A program made the position numbers and the translations under genes. A stretch of DNA of 6,690 nucleotides from JAIVJN01 sp036732565. GTDB lineage: Bacteria > Acidobacteriota > Vicinamibacteria > Vicinamibacterales > UBA2999. The DNA lies in assembly GCA_036732565.1 (NCBI GenBank), contig DAINCF010000398.1, positions 1-6,690 on the forward strand, given 5' to 3'. Below the pieces are notes generated by a model. The model searched no databases and was not told the origin of the DNA. It saw nothing but the letters and a program-made list of their open reading frames with translations. Positions 1-5,405 of this stretch are shown here, piece after piece; position 1 is the first letter of the stretch, and the number at the start of each line of letters is the position of its first letter.

Positions 1-773
1 GGGCTCATGTACGCGGCCGTGCCCGCGATGACGCCCGATCGGGTACGGGCCCGCACCTGCTGCGGGATGGCGGATGCATGGGTATCGGCGATCTTCGCGA
101 GGCCGAAGTCGAGGACCTTCACGATTCCGCCGCGCGTGAGCTTGATGTTCGCCGGCGTCAGATCGCGGTGAATCACGCCGCTTTCGTGCGCGGCCTCCAG
201 CGCGTCCGCGACCTGGCTCGCGATGGAGAGCGCGTCTCGCCGTGGCAACGTGGCAAGACATTCGGCCAATGTCGGCCCTTCAATCAGCTCGAGGACGATA
301 CCGAGGATGCCTTCTGCTTCCTCGACACCATAGATCGCCGCGATGTGCGGATGGTTCAGCGTTGCAAGGATTTGCGCCTCGCGCTCGAGGCGTGCGCGGG
401 CCGAGGCATCAGCGGCGACCGATTCGGGCAGACATTTGATCGCGACGTCTCGACCGAGTCTGGTATCGCGCGCGCGGTAGACCTCACCCATACCGCCGAC
501 TCCGATGAGTGATTGCACCTCGTAGGGGCCGAGACGTCGCCCGATCAGCGACGCGGTCTGCGTCCGGGCCAGCGACTCACCGGCGAGCTCGAGGGCGGGC
601 GTTTCGAGAAACGCCGACGCGTCCTCCGCACGGGCGAGCAGCGACAGCACTTCGCGCCGGAGCTCATCGTCGCCAGGGCAGGCGTCGAGCAAGAAGGCGT
701 GGCGCTCGTCCGGTCGGCGATCGAGCGCGGCGTGGTAGAGAACGCCGACCCTCTCCCACTGCTCGGAGGTCAT
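1..773 (-). CDS. Serine/threonine protein kinase (Hanks type), N-terminal part, runs off left edge
   Basis: A cytosolic kinase that would transfer phosphate from ATP to Ser/Thr of partner proteins. 257 whole codons are visible. Residues 1-80 form a leader of the kind often seen before the kinase domain in Acidobacteria-type enzymes (WERVGVLYHAALDRRPDER). The kinase domain then shows the glycine loop GVGGMGEVY (91-99), VAIK with Lys113, an alpha-C Glu near 132, the catalytic loop HRDLTPANIK (202-211; Asp204, Asn209), DFG (222-224) and the start of the activation-segment end GTAAYMSP (251-258), where the window stops. The loop has Thr206 where Ser/Thr kinases normally have Lys. ATG 773-771 overlaps the stop of the upstream sigma-factor gene in an ATGA, so translation is probably coupled. 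The C-terminal part (often transmembrane plus sensor repeats in this family) is outside the window. Kinase identity is secure; its substrate is unknown, with the neighbouring sigma factor a natural candidate. Confidence 0.93.
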   Translation of the reverse strand, partial: MTSEQWERVGVLYHAALDRRPDERHAFLLDACPGDDELRREVLSLLARAEDASAFLETPALELAGESLARTQTASLIGRRLGPYEVQSLIGVGGMGEVYRARDTRLGRDVAIKCLPESVAADASARARLEREAQILATLNHPHIAAIYGVEEAEGILGIVLELIEGPTLAECLATLPRRDALSIASQVADALEAAHESGVIHRDLTPANIKLTRGGIVKVLDFGLAKIADTHASAIPQQVRARTRSGVIAGTAAYMS

Positions 774-1345
774 GAGCGGGCGTCAGGCGTCGTGCGATCG
801 AGCTCGCGCAGGAGCCACGACTTCGACAGCTTCCAATCGCGCATGACCGTGGCCGCTGAGACATCGAGGACGCCCGCGATCTCCTCCACGCTCAAGCCGG
901 CGAAGAATCGCATCTCCACAATCTGGCTCTGCCGCGGACTGATCGTCGCGAGCTGTGCGAGGGCATCGTCCAACGCGATCAGCTCGTGGCCGCGTCCGAT
1001 ATCGATGACCAGCGCTTCGTCGAAGACCACGCGCTCCGCCCCACCGCCTCGCTTGCGATAGCCGCGCGATCGTGCGAAGTCGACGAGCACCCGCCGCATG
1101 AGGCGAGCGGTCACCGCGAAGAAGTGCGCGCGATTCTGCCAGCGCACGCGATCGACGTCGACGAGCCGCAGGTACAACTCGTTGACCAGAGCGGTCGGTT
1201 GCAACATGTGGCCCGCCCGCTCACCCGCCATATACCGAGCCGCCATACGGCGCAACTCGACGTGCACGAGTGGGACGAGCTGTTCGAGCGCCGTCTCGTC
1301 GCCCTCGCCCCAGGCCAGAAGGAGTTCCGTCACCTGTCGGGCCAT
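770..1345 (-). CDS. ECF-type RNA polymerase sigma factor (TIGR02999-like, kinase-associated)
   Basis: A 191-residue sigma factor that would direct RNA polymerase to a specific promoter set. The sigma-2 region spans about residues 8-97 and includes LQPTALVNELYLRL (48-61) and the basic stretch ARLMRRVLVDFARSRGYRKR. The sigma-4 helix-turn-helix spans about 126-185 (SPRQSQIVEMRFFAGLSVEE, then VSAATVMRDWKLSKSWLLRE). The LQPTALVNE segment is typical of the ECF group found beside Ser/Thr kinases. No anti-sigma gene is seen. Instead the kinase gene follows with a 4-base overlap, so phosphorylation may control activity, as known for the ECF43/PknT-type pair; that step is inference here. An in-frame TGA 12 bases upstream of ATG 1345 rules out a longer protein. 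No clear Shine-Dalgarno precedes the start. Confidence 0.92.
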   Translation of the reverse strand: MARQVTELLLAWGEGDETALEQLVPLVHVELRRMAARYMAGERAGHMLQPTALVNELYLRLVDVDRVRWQNRAHFFAVTARLMRRVLVDFARSRGYRKRGGGAERVVFDEALVIDIGRGHELIALDDALAQLATISPRQSQIVEMRFFAGLSVEEIAGVLDVSAATVMRDWKLSKSWLLRELDRTTPDARS

Positions 1346-1411
1346 GTTTCGGAGGGCTCAGTCTAACCCGGTTCAGACCAGCCAATCCGAGCGATGCAAG
1401 TTCTCGCCGAC

Positions 1412-1435
1412 CGTTCACGCCTATGGATGTGAACG
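1412..1435. promoter_or_regulatory. Dyad CGTTCAC-N10-GTGAACG in the divergent promoter region
   Basis: A perfect 7-bp inverted repeat with a 10-bp spacer lies in the 94-bp gap between the divergent sigma-factor and HELQH-protein genes, ending 4 bases before the latter's ATG. Half-sites two DNA turns apart suit a dimeric regulator, and the position would let it block transcription or translation of the secreted-protein pair. No promoter consensus in this gap is convincing. Binding is inferred from symmetry only. Confidence 0.4.
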
Positions 1436-1439
1436 AGCC

Positions 1440-2012
1440 ATGCAGAACAGCAAACGGGTGGTCGCAGCCGGAGTTGTGGTGCTGGTGAGCCTCGGCGTCG
1501 TTGGGCGCGCCGCCGCACAACCGAGCGTGCCGGCCGTGCGTTCTGAATCGCCGGTTCTACGGAACACCTTGCTGGCGGGATGTCAGGCGTCGAGCTCGTT
1601 TCGAAGCCTCGGCGATCGGGTATCCAGTACCGGCGGCGTCGTGCACATCGAGTCCGGGCGATGTCCGGGGCAGAAAGGGTGCCTTCTGCACTGGATGGTC
1701 ACCGCGGGAGCTCGGCGCTACTTGCGTGTGCACATCGATATCACCCGTCCTCGAAATGAGCGCATCGCCACCATCGGGCATGAACTGCAGCACGTGATCG
1801 AGGTGCTCGAGGATCCGGCCATTCGCACCGCTGCCGGCGTCTATTGGCGATTCAGTGGGGCGCTCGTGGCCGGCCGCAGGAGCTTTGATACGGCGGCCGC
1901 CATTGCGGTTGGGCAACGCATTCACGACGAGATGAAACGCCTGCCGGCCCGCGACGATGACGTCGTCCGTTGGTGCGCGGAACGCTTCACGGTGGATGAA
2001 GGTAACGAATGA
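1440..2012 (+). CDS. Exported protein with HELQH (zincin-like) motif
   Basis: A 190-residue protein with a cleavable signal peptide: basic MQNSKR, hydrophobic core to about residue 20, then RAAAQ with likely cleavage near residue 26-27. The mature part contains HELQHVIEVLED at 114-125. This fits the HExxH zinc site of metallopeptidases, His114 and His118 as ligands and Glu115 as general base, with Glu122 a possible third ligand. The stretch VHIDITRPRNERIATIGHELQH looks like a conserved block I associate with uncharacterised Acidobacteria-type secreted proteins. Cys at 48, 75, 81 and 179 could form disulfides. An open frame extends upstream to 1098, but that part lies antisense to the sigma factor and lacks secretory features, so the start is placed at ATG 1440, directly before the signal peptide; its Shine-Dalgarno is weak. 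The stop TGA overlaps a possible ATG of the next gene. Peptidase activity is a motif-based inference. Confidence 0.8.
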   Translation: MQNSKRVVAAGVVVLVSLGVVGRAAAQPSVPAVRSESPVLRNTLLAGCQASSSFRSLGDRVSSTGGVVHIESGRCPGQKGCLLHWMVTAGARRYLRVHIDITRPRNERIATIGHELQHVIEVLEDPAIRTAAGVYWRFSGALVAGRRSFDTAAAIAVGQRIHDEMKRLPARDDDVVRWCAERFTVDEGNE

Positions 2013-2022
2013 ACGCAGCAGT

Positions 2023-2027
2023 GGAGG
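2023..2027 (+). promoter_or_regulatory. Shine-Dalgarno GGAGG that decides the haloperoxidase start
   Basis: GGAGG sits 5 bases before ATG 2033. It supports that start over the in-frame ATG at 2009, which overlaps the previous stop in an ATGA and has only a weaker AAGG before it. Starting at 2033 gives a compact signal peptide. Confidence 0.6.
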
Positions 2028-2032
2028 CATCA

Positions 2033-3310
2033 ATGGCGACACAATTCCGGTGGCTCGCGGCGCTCGTTGTCGCGGTAGTGCTCGTTGTGCCCGATCGAGC
2101 GGTCGCGCAAGGCGCCGAGACCGTGATCGAATGGAACCGCTTGATCCTGAGCACACTGACCACGCCAGGAGCGAACCCGCCGACTGTCTTCTTGACTCGC
2201 AGTCTGGCCATCGTGCACGTCGCGATGTTCGACGCGTTGAACTCGTTTGATTTTCGTTACATGCCGTACGCGGCGCGCGTCGACGTGCCGTCCGGCGCCT
2301 CTCCCGATGCCGCGGCCGCACAAGCGGCTCACGATGTGCTGGTTGCGCTGTTCCCGACGCAACGTCCGATCTTCGACGCGGCACTCACGACCGCGCTCAG
2401 CGTTCTGCCGGCCGACGCCGCACAAGGCGGCGCACGGGTCGGCGCCGCGGCCGCGCGGGCCATTCTCGATTTGCGCGAAGGCGACGGGTGGTATCGTGTG
2501 CCGCCGCCGTACATCCTGCCCAGTCTCGCGGGCTACTGGCAGCCGGCGCCTCCGCAGAACGCCCCGGTCGCGCTCACGCACTATCCCGATGTCCTCGGGT
2601 TCATCAGCGACAGCACGCGAGGGTTCCTCATGGAAGCGCCGCCGGCGCTGACCGGCCCTGCCTACGCCGCGGCATTCAACGAGGTCAAGTCGCTCGGAAG
2701 TGCGACGAGCGTCGTACGAACGGAAGAACAGACGCTCGCTGCCCGTCTATGGGCCGGTGTCGCCACGACCACGCCGTTCCAGAACGTCTGGAACCAGCTC
2801 GTGCGCGATCTGACTCGGTCGCGTGGACTGAACGCCGTCGACTCGGCGCGCGTGTTCGCGCTGCTGAACATGACCTTGCACGATGCTCTTCGAGTGTCCT
2901 TCACTGGCAAGTTCCTCTACGGCCTGTGGCGACCCGTGTCGGCGATCCGGGAAGCCGATCGCGACAACAATGCGGCGACCGAGGCGGATCCGACGTGGGT
3001 TTCGTTGATTCCGAATCCACCGTACCCCTCGTATCCAGGGAACATGGCCTGCATCGGCTCGTCGTTGTCACGAGTGCTGGCCAGGGCGTTCGCGCAAGAT
3101 GACGCCGCGTTCAGCGTTACGTGGTCCGCAACCGATGGCCCCGGCTGGACGCGGCAGTACGCGTCTTTCAGCGAGCTCGGCGATGAGCAGGCGCGGAGCC
3201 GCATTTATGCCGGCATCCACTTTCAATTCGACACGACGGCCAGCTTCGGCGTCTGTCCGCGAGTCGCGGACTACGCGATCGACAATCATCTACGACCACG
3301 ATTCCCTTAG
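2033..3310 (+). CDS. Secreted vanadium-dependent haloperoxidase family protein with altered active site
   Basis: A 425-residue exported protein of the vanadium haloperoxidase/PAP2 fold. Family members use vanadate and H2O2 to oxidise halides, or act as acid phosphatases. The signal peptide is residues 1-26 (MATQFRWLAALVVAVVLVVP, then DRAVAQ). The all-helical domain fills the rest. Family motifs seen are KFLYGLWRP (293-301, pocket Lys293 and Arg300), NPPYPSYPGNMACIGSS (328-344) and SRIYAGIHFQFD (389-400; Arg390 and vanadate-ligand-type His396, six residues apart as in fungal chloroperoxidase). The middle motif normally reads P-S-G-H; here Gly336-Asn337-Met338 stands at Ser-Gly-His, so the acid-base His is absent. 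I recall similar PGNM versions in Acidobacteria homologues, so this may be a subfamily rather than decay. The reading frame is intact. It is probably translated together with the HELQH gene. An alternative start at 2009 adds eight residues. The halide or other substrate is unknown. Confidence 0.88.
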   Translation: MATQFRWLAALVVAVVLVVPDRAVAQGAETVIEWNRLILSTLTTPGANPPTVFLTRSLAIVHVAMFDALNSFDFRYMPYAARVDVPSGASPDAAAAQAAHDVLVALFPTQRPIFDAALTTALSVLPADAAQGGARVGAAAARAILDLREGDGWYRVPPPYILPSLAGYWQPAPPQNAPVALTHYPDVLGFISDSTRGFLMEAPPALTGPAYAAAFNEVKSLGSATSVVRTEEQTLAARLWAGVATTTPFQNVWNQLVRDLTRSRGLNAVDSARVFALLNMTLHDALRVSFTGKFLYGLWRPVSAIREADRDNNAATEADPTWVSLIPNPPYPSYPGNMACIGSSLSRVLARAFAQDDAAFSVTWSATDGPGWTRQYASFSELGDEQARSRIYAGIHFQFDTTASFGVCPRVADYAIDNHLRPRFP

Positions 3311-3318
3311 CCGACCTT

Positions 3319-4309
3319 GTGTCCGTGCCGCGCGAGCGCGAAGGGAGGCCTGAGAAGCGGCGTTTCATCGGCGAGATCAAAAGCCGGGCGCGATCCGCAG
3401 CACATCGGCGGGCCAGTCAGTCAACGTGCACGCAGTTCGGGAACGCCGCGGCGTTTCTCGACGCGTACTTCGAGCGGTGCGCCAAGCCGGCCGGACTGCG
3501 CAGCCTGCACACGGTGCGCAGTCAGATCTCGGTCCTCAAACAGCAGTTCGGACGCGTGCCCGTGTCCGCGCTGGAAGACGCGGACGAGATCAACCGGTTC
3601 AAGAGCGACTCCGACTACGCCGAGGACGTGGAGCTGGCCTCGCTGCACGGCGTCCTCGAGCGTCTGCGCGCCGCCATCAACTGGGGCATGGCACAGACGC
3701 CGCCACTCTTCACCAAGTCGCCGTTCCACCGGTTCGGCGTGCGGCTGAACAAGAAGGCAGAAGGGATCCGAGATCGCCGCGTCTCACGTGACGAGGAGAA
3801 ACGCTTGCTCGACGCCGCGTTAGGCGAGATGAACACGGCTCGCCACATGTACGTCGGCGAGCTGCTGCACGACTGCATCATCGGAGCGCTGGAGCTGTGC
3901 TGTCGGCGCGGCGAGATGCTGCTGATCCAGAACAAGCGCGTCAACTGGCGAGTATCAGCCGACCATTCAGACGGCCTGGGAAACGCTCAAGCTCCTGGCG
4001 CACGGCCTGGAGCTCATGGCAGGCAAGGAAGGCGTCCAGTGGAATCAGGAGCAGCTGCGGCGGATCGATCTCCGCTGGCACGAGCTGCGGCACGAAGGAG
4101 CCTGCCGGCTACTCGCCGACGGCGTCGACATCCGCATGATTCAGCTGATGCTCGGACACGCGAGCATCCAGCAGACGCAGCGCTACCTGAACGTGACCGA
4201 TGAGGAACTCAGACGTGGATTGGAGGTGAGCTGGCAGAACCAAAGCCGACTGTTGCGTGCTGTTGGTCCGCCTGAAGGCGGACCCCACGTACAGAGCAGA
4301 ACCGCCTAG
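3319..4309 (+). pseudogene. Tyrosine recombinase/phage-type integrase, internally deleted and frameshifted
   Basis: A site-specific recombinase that would have cut and rejoined attachment sites. The first frame (GTG 3319, tentative) carries a core-binding-like region (about residues 38-145, AAFLDAYFERCAKPAGLRS, INWGMAQTPPLFTKSPFHRF) and the start of the catalytic domain, with box I ELCCRRGEMLLIQNKRVNW (catalytic-type Arg196). Near 3948 the sense shifts to the +1 frame, reading GEYQPTIQTAWETLKLLAHG and then the distal catalytic part: HELRHEGACRLL (His 4079-4081, Arg 4088-4090), LGHAS (His 4157-4159) and QRYLNV (nucleophile Tyr 4184-4186), ending at TAG 4307-4309. The beta-strand segment normally between these parts, with its catalytic Lys, is missing; from memory of the family roughly 50-60 residues are gone. 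After the junction the first frame reads nonsense to 4203. The first 100 bases (3319-3420) show no family similarity, so the true start is unknown. The final residues GPPEGGPH come from a REP-like hairpin. The protein is probably inactive. Confidence 0.82.
4265..4284. repeat. REP-like hairpin GGTCCGCC-TGAA-GGCGGACC
   Basis: A perfect 8-bp stem with a TGAA loop lies within the last codons of the broken integrase and supplies its GPPEGGPH tail. I recall the same palindrome, read as GPPxGGPH or VRLQAD tails, recurring in Vicinamibacteria-type genomes, which suggests a dispersed REP element. Only one copy is in this window. It has no T tract, so it is not a typical intrinsic terminator. Confidence 0.6.
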
Positions 4310-4360
4310 CGGCAGGCGCTACGCGGGACAGTGATCTTGCCCGTTCGTTGTTTCGCCAGA

Positions 4361-4378
4361 TTGTCCCGAATTTGTCCC
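4361..4378 (+). repeat. Two TTGTCCC direct repeats, 11 bp apart (possible integrase arm sites)
   Basis: TTGTCCC occurs at 4361-4367 and 4372-4378, one helical turn apart. A related inverted piece, GGGACA, is at 4325-4330. Short repeats on one DNA face beside an att core are typical of arm-type sites bound by the N-terminal domain of tyrosine recombinases. The role is inferred from position between the integrase remnant and the att-like repeat. Confidence 0.4.
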
Positions 4379-4391
4379 AGCGGCGCTGAAA

Positions 4392-4414
4392 AGTGGCTCC
4401 TCGGGCTGGACTCG
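4392..4414. repeat. att-like copy of the tRNA-Asn 3' end (copy A)
   Basis: These 23 bases, beginning AGTGGCTCCTCGGG, are identical to 4497-4519, which is the 3' end of tRNA-Asn through part of the T arm. With a one-base slip, similarity continues a few bases (GAACCGC against AACCAGC). The rest of a tRNA does not follow, so this is a fragment left by integration, not a second gene. Confidence 0.65.
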
Positions 4415-4423
4415 GAACCGCTC

Positions 4424-4449
4424 GCGCCGCGCGCAGCGCGGTGCGGCGC
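4424..4449. terminator. GC-rich hairpin downstream of tRNA-Asn
   Basis: GCGCCGC (4424-4430) pairs with GCGGCGC (4443-4449), with an inner GCGC-A-GCGC. It lies about 50 bases beyond the tRNA 3' end on the minus strand, where a tRNA transcript should stop. There is no T tract, so a terminator role is tentative. Confidence 0.3.
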
Positions 4450-4496
4450 TTCCCGACTGACAGGCCGAGGTTGCCAAGACCGAACGACAGTGAGGG

Positions 4497-4519
4497 AGTG
4501 GCTCCTCGGGCTGGACTCG
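4497..4519. repeat. att-like tRNA-Asn 3' end (copy B, inside the intact tRNA)
   Basis: Perfect 23-bp partner of 4392-4414, offset by 105 bp in direct orientation. It spans the CCA end, discriminator base, acceptor 3' strand and half of the T arm, the usual target of tRNA-specific tyrosine recombinases. Confidence 0.65.
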
Positions 4520-4573
4520 AACCAGCAACCCTCCGGTTAACAGCCGGATGCTCTGCCATTGAGCTACCGAGGA
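4499..4573 (-). tRNA. tRNA-Asn (anticodon GTT)
   Basis: A 75-nt cloverleaf including an encoded CCA (4499-4501). The acceptor arm TCCTCGG pairs with CCGAGGA and the discriminator is G. The D arm includes AGCTCAATGGCAGAGC. The anticodon stem TCCGG/CCGGA encloses loop CTGTTAA with GTT at 4541-4539. The T arm is GCTGG-TTCGAGT-CCAGC. All stems pair and it looks functional. It decodes AAC/AAU. Its 3' end is duplicated at 4392-4414, consistent with use as an integration site. Confidence 0.97.
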
Positions 4574-4625
4574 ATGCGCGGCGCTGAGTCCCACGGTGCG
4601 AAATCCGCGGGACGGCAAGAGCATT

Positions 4626-4654
4626 ATCGTAGCGCAGAGGCCCCGCAGCGGCAA
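4626..4654 (-). promoter_or_regulatory. Possible sigma-70 promoter for tRNA-Asn
   Basis: On the minus strand TTGCCG (4654-4649) and TACGAT (4631-4626) are separated by 17 bases. Transcription would start near 4619 and leave a 5' leader of about 45 bases to be trimmed from the tRNA. Both boxes are imperfect matches to TTGACA and TATAAT. Confidence 0.4.
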
Positions 4655-4665
4655 GGCCGGGCCTC
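4637..4665. terminator. Inverted repeat GAGGCCC/GGGCCTC after the lipocalin-like gene
   Basis: A perfect 7-bp stem with a 15-base loop lies 13-41 bases past the stop of the minus-strand lipocalin-like gene and overlaps the -35 region proposed for tRNA-Asn. It could end transcription of the former. No T run follows. Confidence 0.3.
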
Positions 4666-4677
4666 CCCGCGCCTGGC

Positions 4678-5214
4678 TTACCGCACGGTCTGGCCCGGCG
4701 CCTTCTCCCACACGATGTGCACCTTGCCCCACTTCGTATCCGCGTCCAAGATCAGCCGATTGCCCTCGAGGCGGAAGAACCTGATCTGATCGGTGCCGAC
4801 CAAGTTGGGAAACCAGCTGCCTTCGATGTGATGGACGATGGCGTTGTTGTCCGCGTCGATGGAGAAGCTCCCGAAATAGCCGAAGTAGTCGCCCCACGCC
4901 GTGGACTTTTCGGCCGGCGTGGCGCTGCGCCAGTCTTCACTCGCGAATCGGCCCGAACCGGGGCGCATGAGCTGTGCGGACATGCGGCCGTCCGGCGTAT
5001 ACATGATCTGGCCGACCGCGTGCGGTCCCAGCGGATAGCTCACTCGGCCCGCCTCGTCGCGTTCCTCCCACGACACCAGGCGCCAACTTCCAAGAAGCTT
5101 GCTTTCGATCTGCGCGACGTCTTCACGCTGTGCCAGCGCCGAGGCGCACGACAGCAGCGCCGCACCGAACACCAGGGCTCCCGAATACCAGTGCAGAGAT
5201 CGTTTCCTCGCCAT
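4678..5214 (-). CDS. Exported lipocalin-like domain protein
   Basis: A 178-residue protein with a signal peptide (MARKRS, hydrophobic GALVFGAALLSCASALAQ). Type I cleavage after ALA near residue 28 is likeliest; LLSC at 20-23 is only a poor lipobox. The mature part is one lipocalin-like domain of the PF13924 type: LLGSWRLVSWEERD (40-53), YPLGPHAVGQIMYTPDGRMS (60-79), YFGYFGSFSID (110-120), HHIEGSWFPNLVGTDQIRFF (128-147) and LEGNRLILDAD (149-159), about the usual domain length. Such small beta-barrel proteins probably bind a hydrophobic ligand, but no ligand or reaction is established. The start is ATG 5214, preceded by a purine-rich AGGGGG eight bases upstream. The frame is open to 5310, but that would place 32 non-secretory residues before the signal peptide, part of them from a tandem repeat. 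It appears monocistronic. Confidence 0.88.
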   Translation of the reverse strand: MARKRSLHWYSGALVFGAALLSCASALAQREDVAQIESKLLGSWRLVSWEERDEAGRVSYPLGPHAVGQIMYTPDGRMSAQLMRPGSGRFASEDWRSATPAEKSTAWGDYFGYFGSFSIDADNNAIVHHIEGSWFPNLVGTDQIRFFRLEGNRLILDADTKWGKVHIVWEKAPGQTVR

Positions 5215-5247
5215 GATGATGCCCCCTGCCCATCGCGGTCGCACGAT

Positions 5248-5297
5248 CCGTTCCACGAGCCTCACACTCCAGCCGTTCCACGAGCCACACGCTCCAG
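5248..5297. repeat. Two tandem 25-bp repeats in the leader of the lipocalin-like gene
   Basis: Copies 5248-5272 and 5273-5297 both begin CCGTTCCACGAGCC and end CTCCAG, with two mismatches. They lie 34-83 bases upstream of ATG 5214. On the minus strand each contains CGTGGAACGG, with a GGAAC like ECF -35 elements. They could be paired protein-binding sites or a recent duplication. Confidence 0.6.
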
Positions 5298-5350
5298 GTT
5301 CTTCCTCCACAGATTCACGCTAGCGACGCCAGATCGCAGGAACTGCTAGC

Positions 5351-5391
5351 GGTGTTGCAAAAACTTGCATAACACCACGTATAGATGGTAT
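5351..5391. promoter_or_regulatory. Second operator-like site, with nested dyad, past the 3' end of the XRE gene
   Basis: Bases 5371-5391 (AACACCACG, then TATAGATGGTAT) repeat 5865-5885 with one mismatch. Just before it, GGTGTT (5351-5356) pairs with AACACC (5371-5376) around an inner GCAA-AAAC-TTGC, so the half-sites are about 14 bases further apart than in the operator at 5858. The site lies between the XRE gene and the lipocalin-like gene, 137 bases or more upstream of the latter's ATG. The XRE protein may bind here too. An AT-rich patch in GC-rich DNA fits a control site. Confidence 0.5.
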
Positions 5392-5405
5392 TGTCTGCGC
5401 GTTGA

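Larger units (their letters stand above)
4310..4498. other. Non-coding attachment region between broken integrase and tRNA-Asn
   Basis: No gene is supported here. The stretch holds, in order, phased TTGTCCC repeats (4361-4378), a 23-bp copy of the tRNA-Asn 3' end (4392-4414), a GC-rich hairpin (4424-4449) and about 50 featureless bases leading to the tRNA. Reading frames crossing it, some including the tRNA, are incidental. Confidence 0.6.

Noticed and set aside
78..512. Long plus-strand frame opposite the kinase
   Set aside because: It is the mirror of the kinase coding sequence; the minus strand shows all kinase motifs.
986..1366. Plus-strand frame opposite the sigma factor
   Set aside because: Antisense shadow in high-GC DNA without protein features or a ribosome-binding site.
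1098..1439. Upstream extension of the HELQH gene
   Set aside because: It would run antisense through the sigma factor and put over 100 non-secretory residues before a signal peptide.
1557..2384. Long minus-strand frame across the HELQH and haloperoxidase genes
   Set aside because: Both plus-strand genes have clear signal peptides and family motifs; the minus frame is Arg-rich shadow sequence.
4392..4440. Second tRNA gene at copy A
   Set aside because: Only the 3' end is present; the anticodon arm, D arm and 5' acceptor strand are missing.
4319..4897. Minus-strand frames crossing the tRNA and att region
   Set aside because: They read through an intact tRNA gene; peptide repeats such as VQPEEPL are translations of the duplicated tRNA end.
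4717..5349. Plus-strand frame of 210 codons opposite the lipocalin-like gene
   Set aside because: The minus strand carries an unmistakable lipocalin-like domain with signal peptide.
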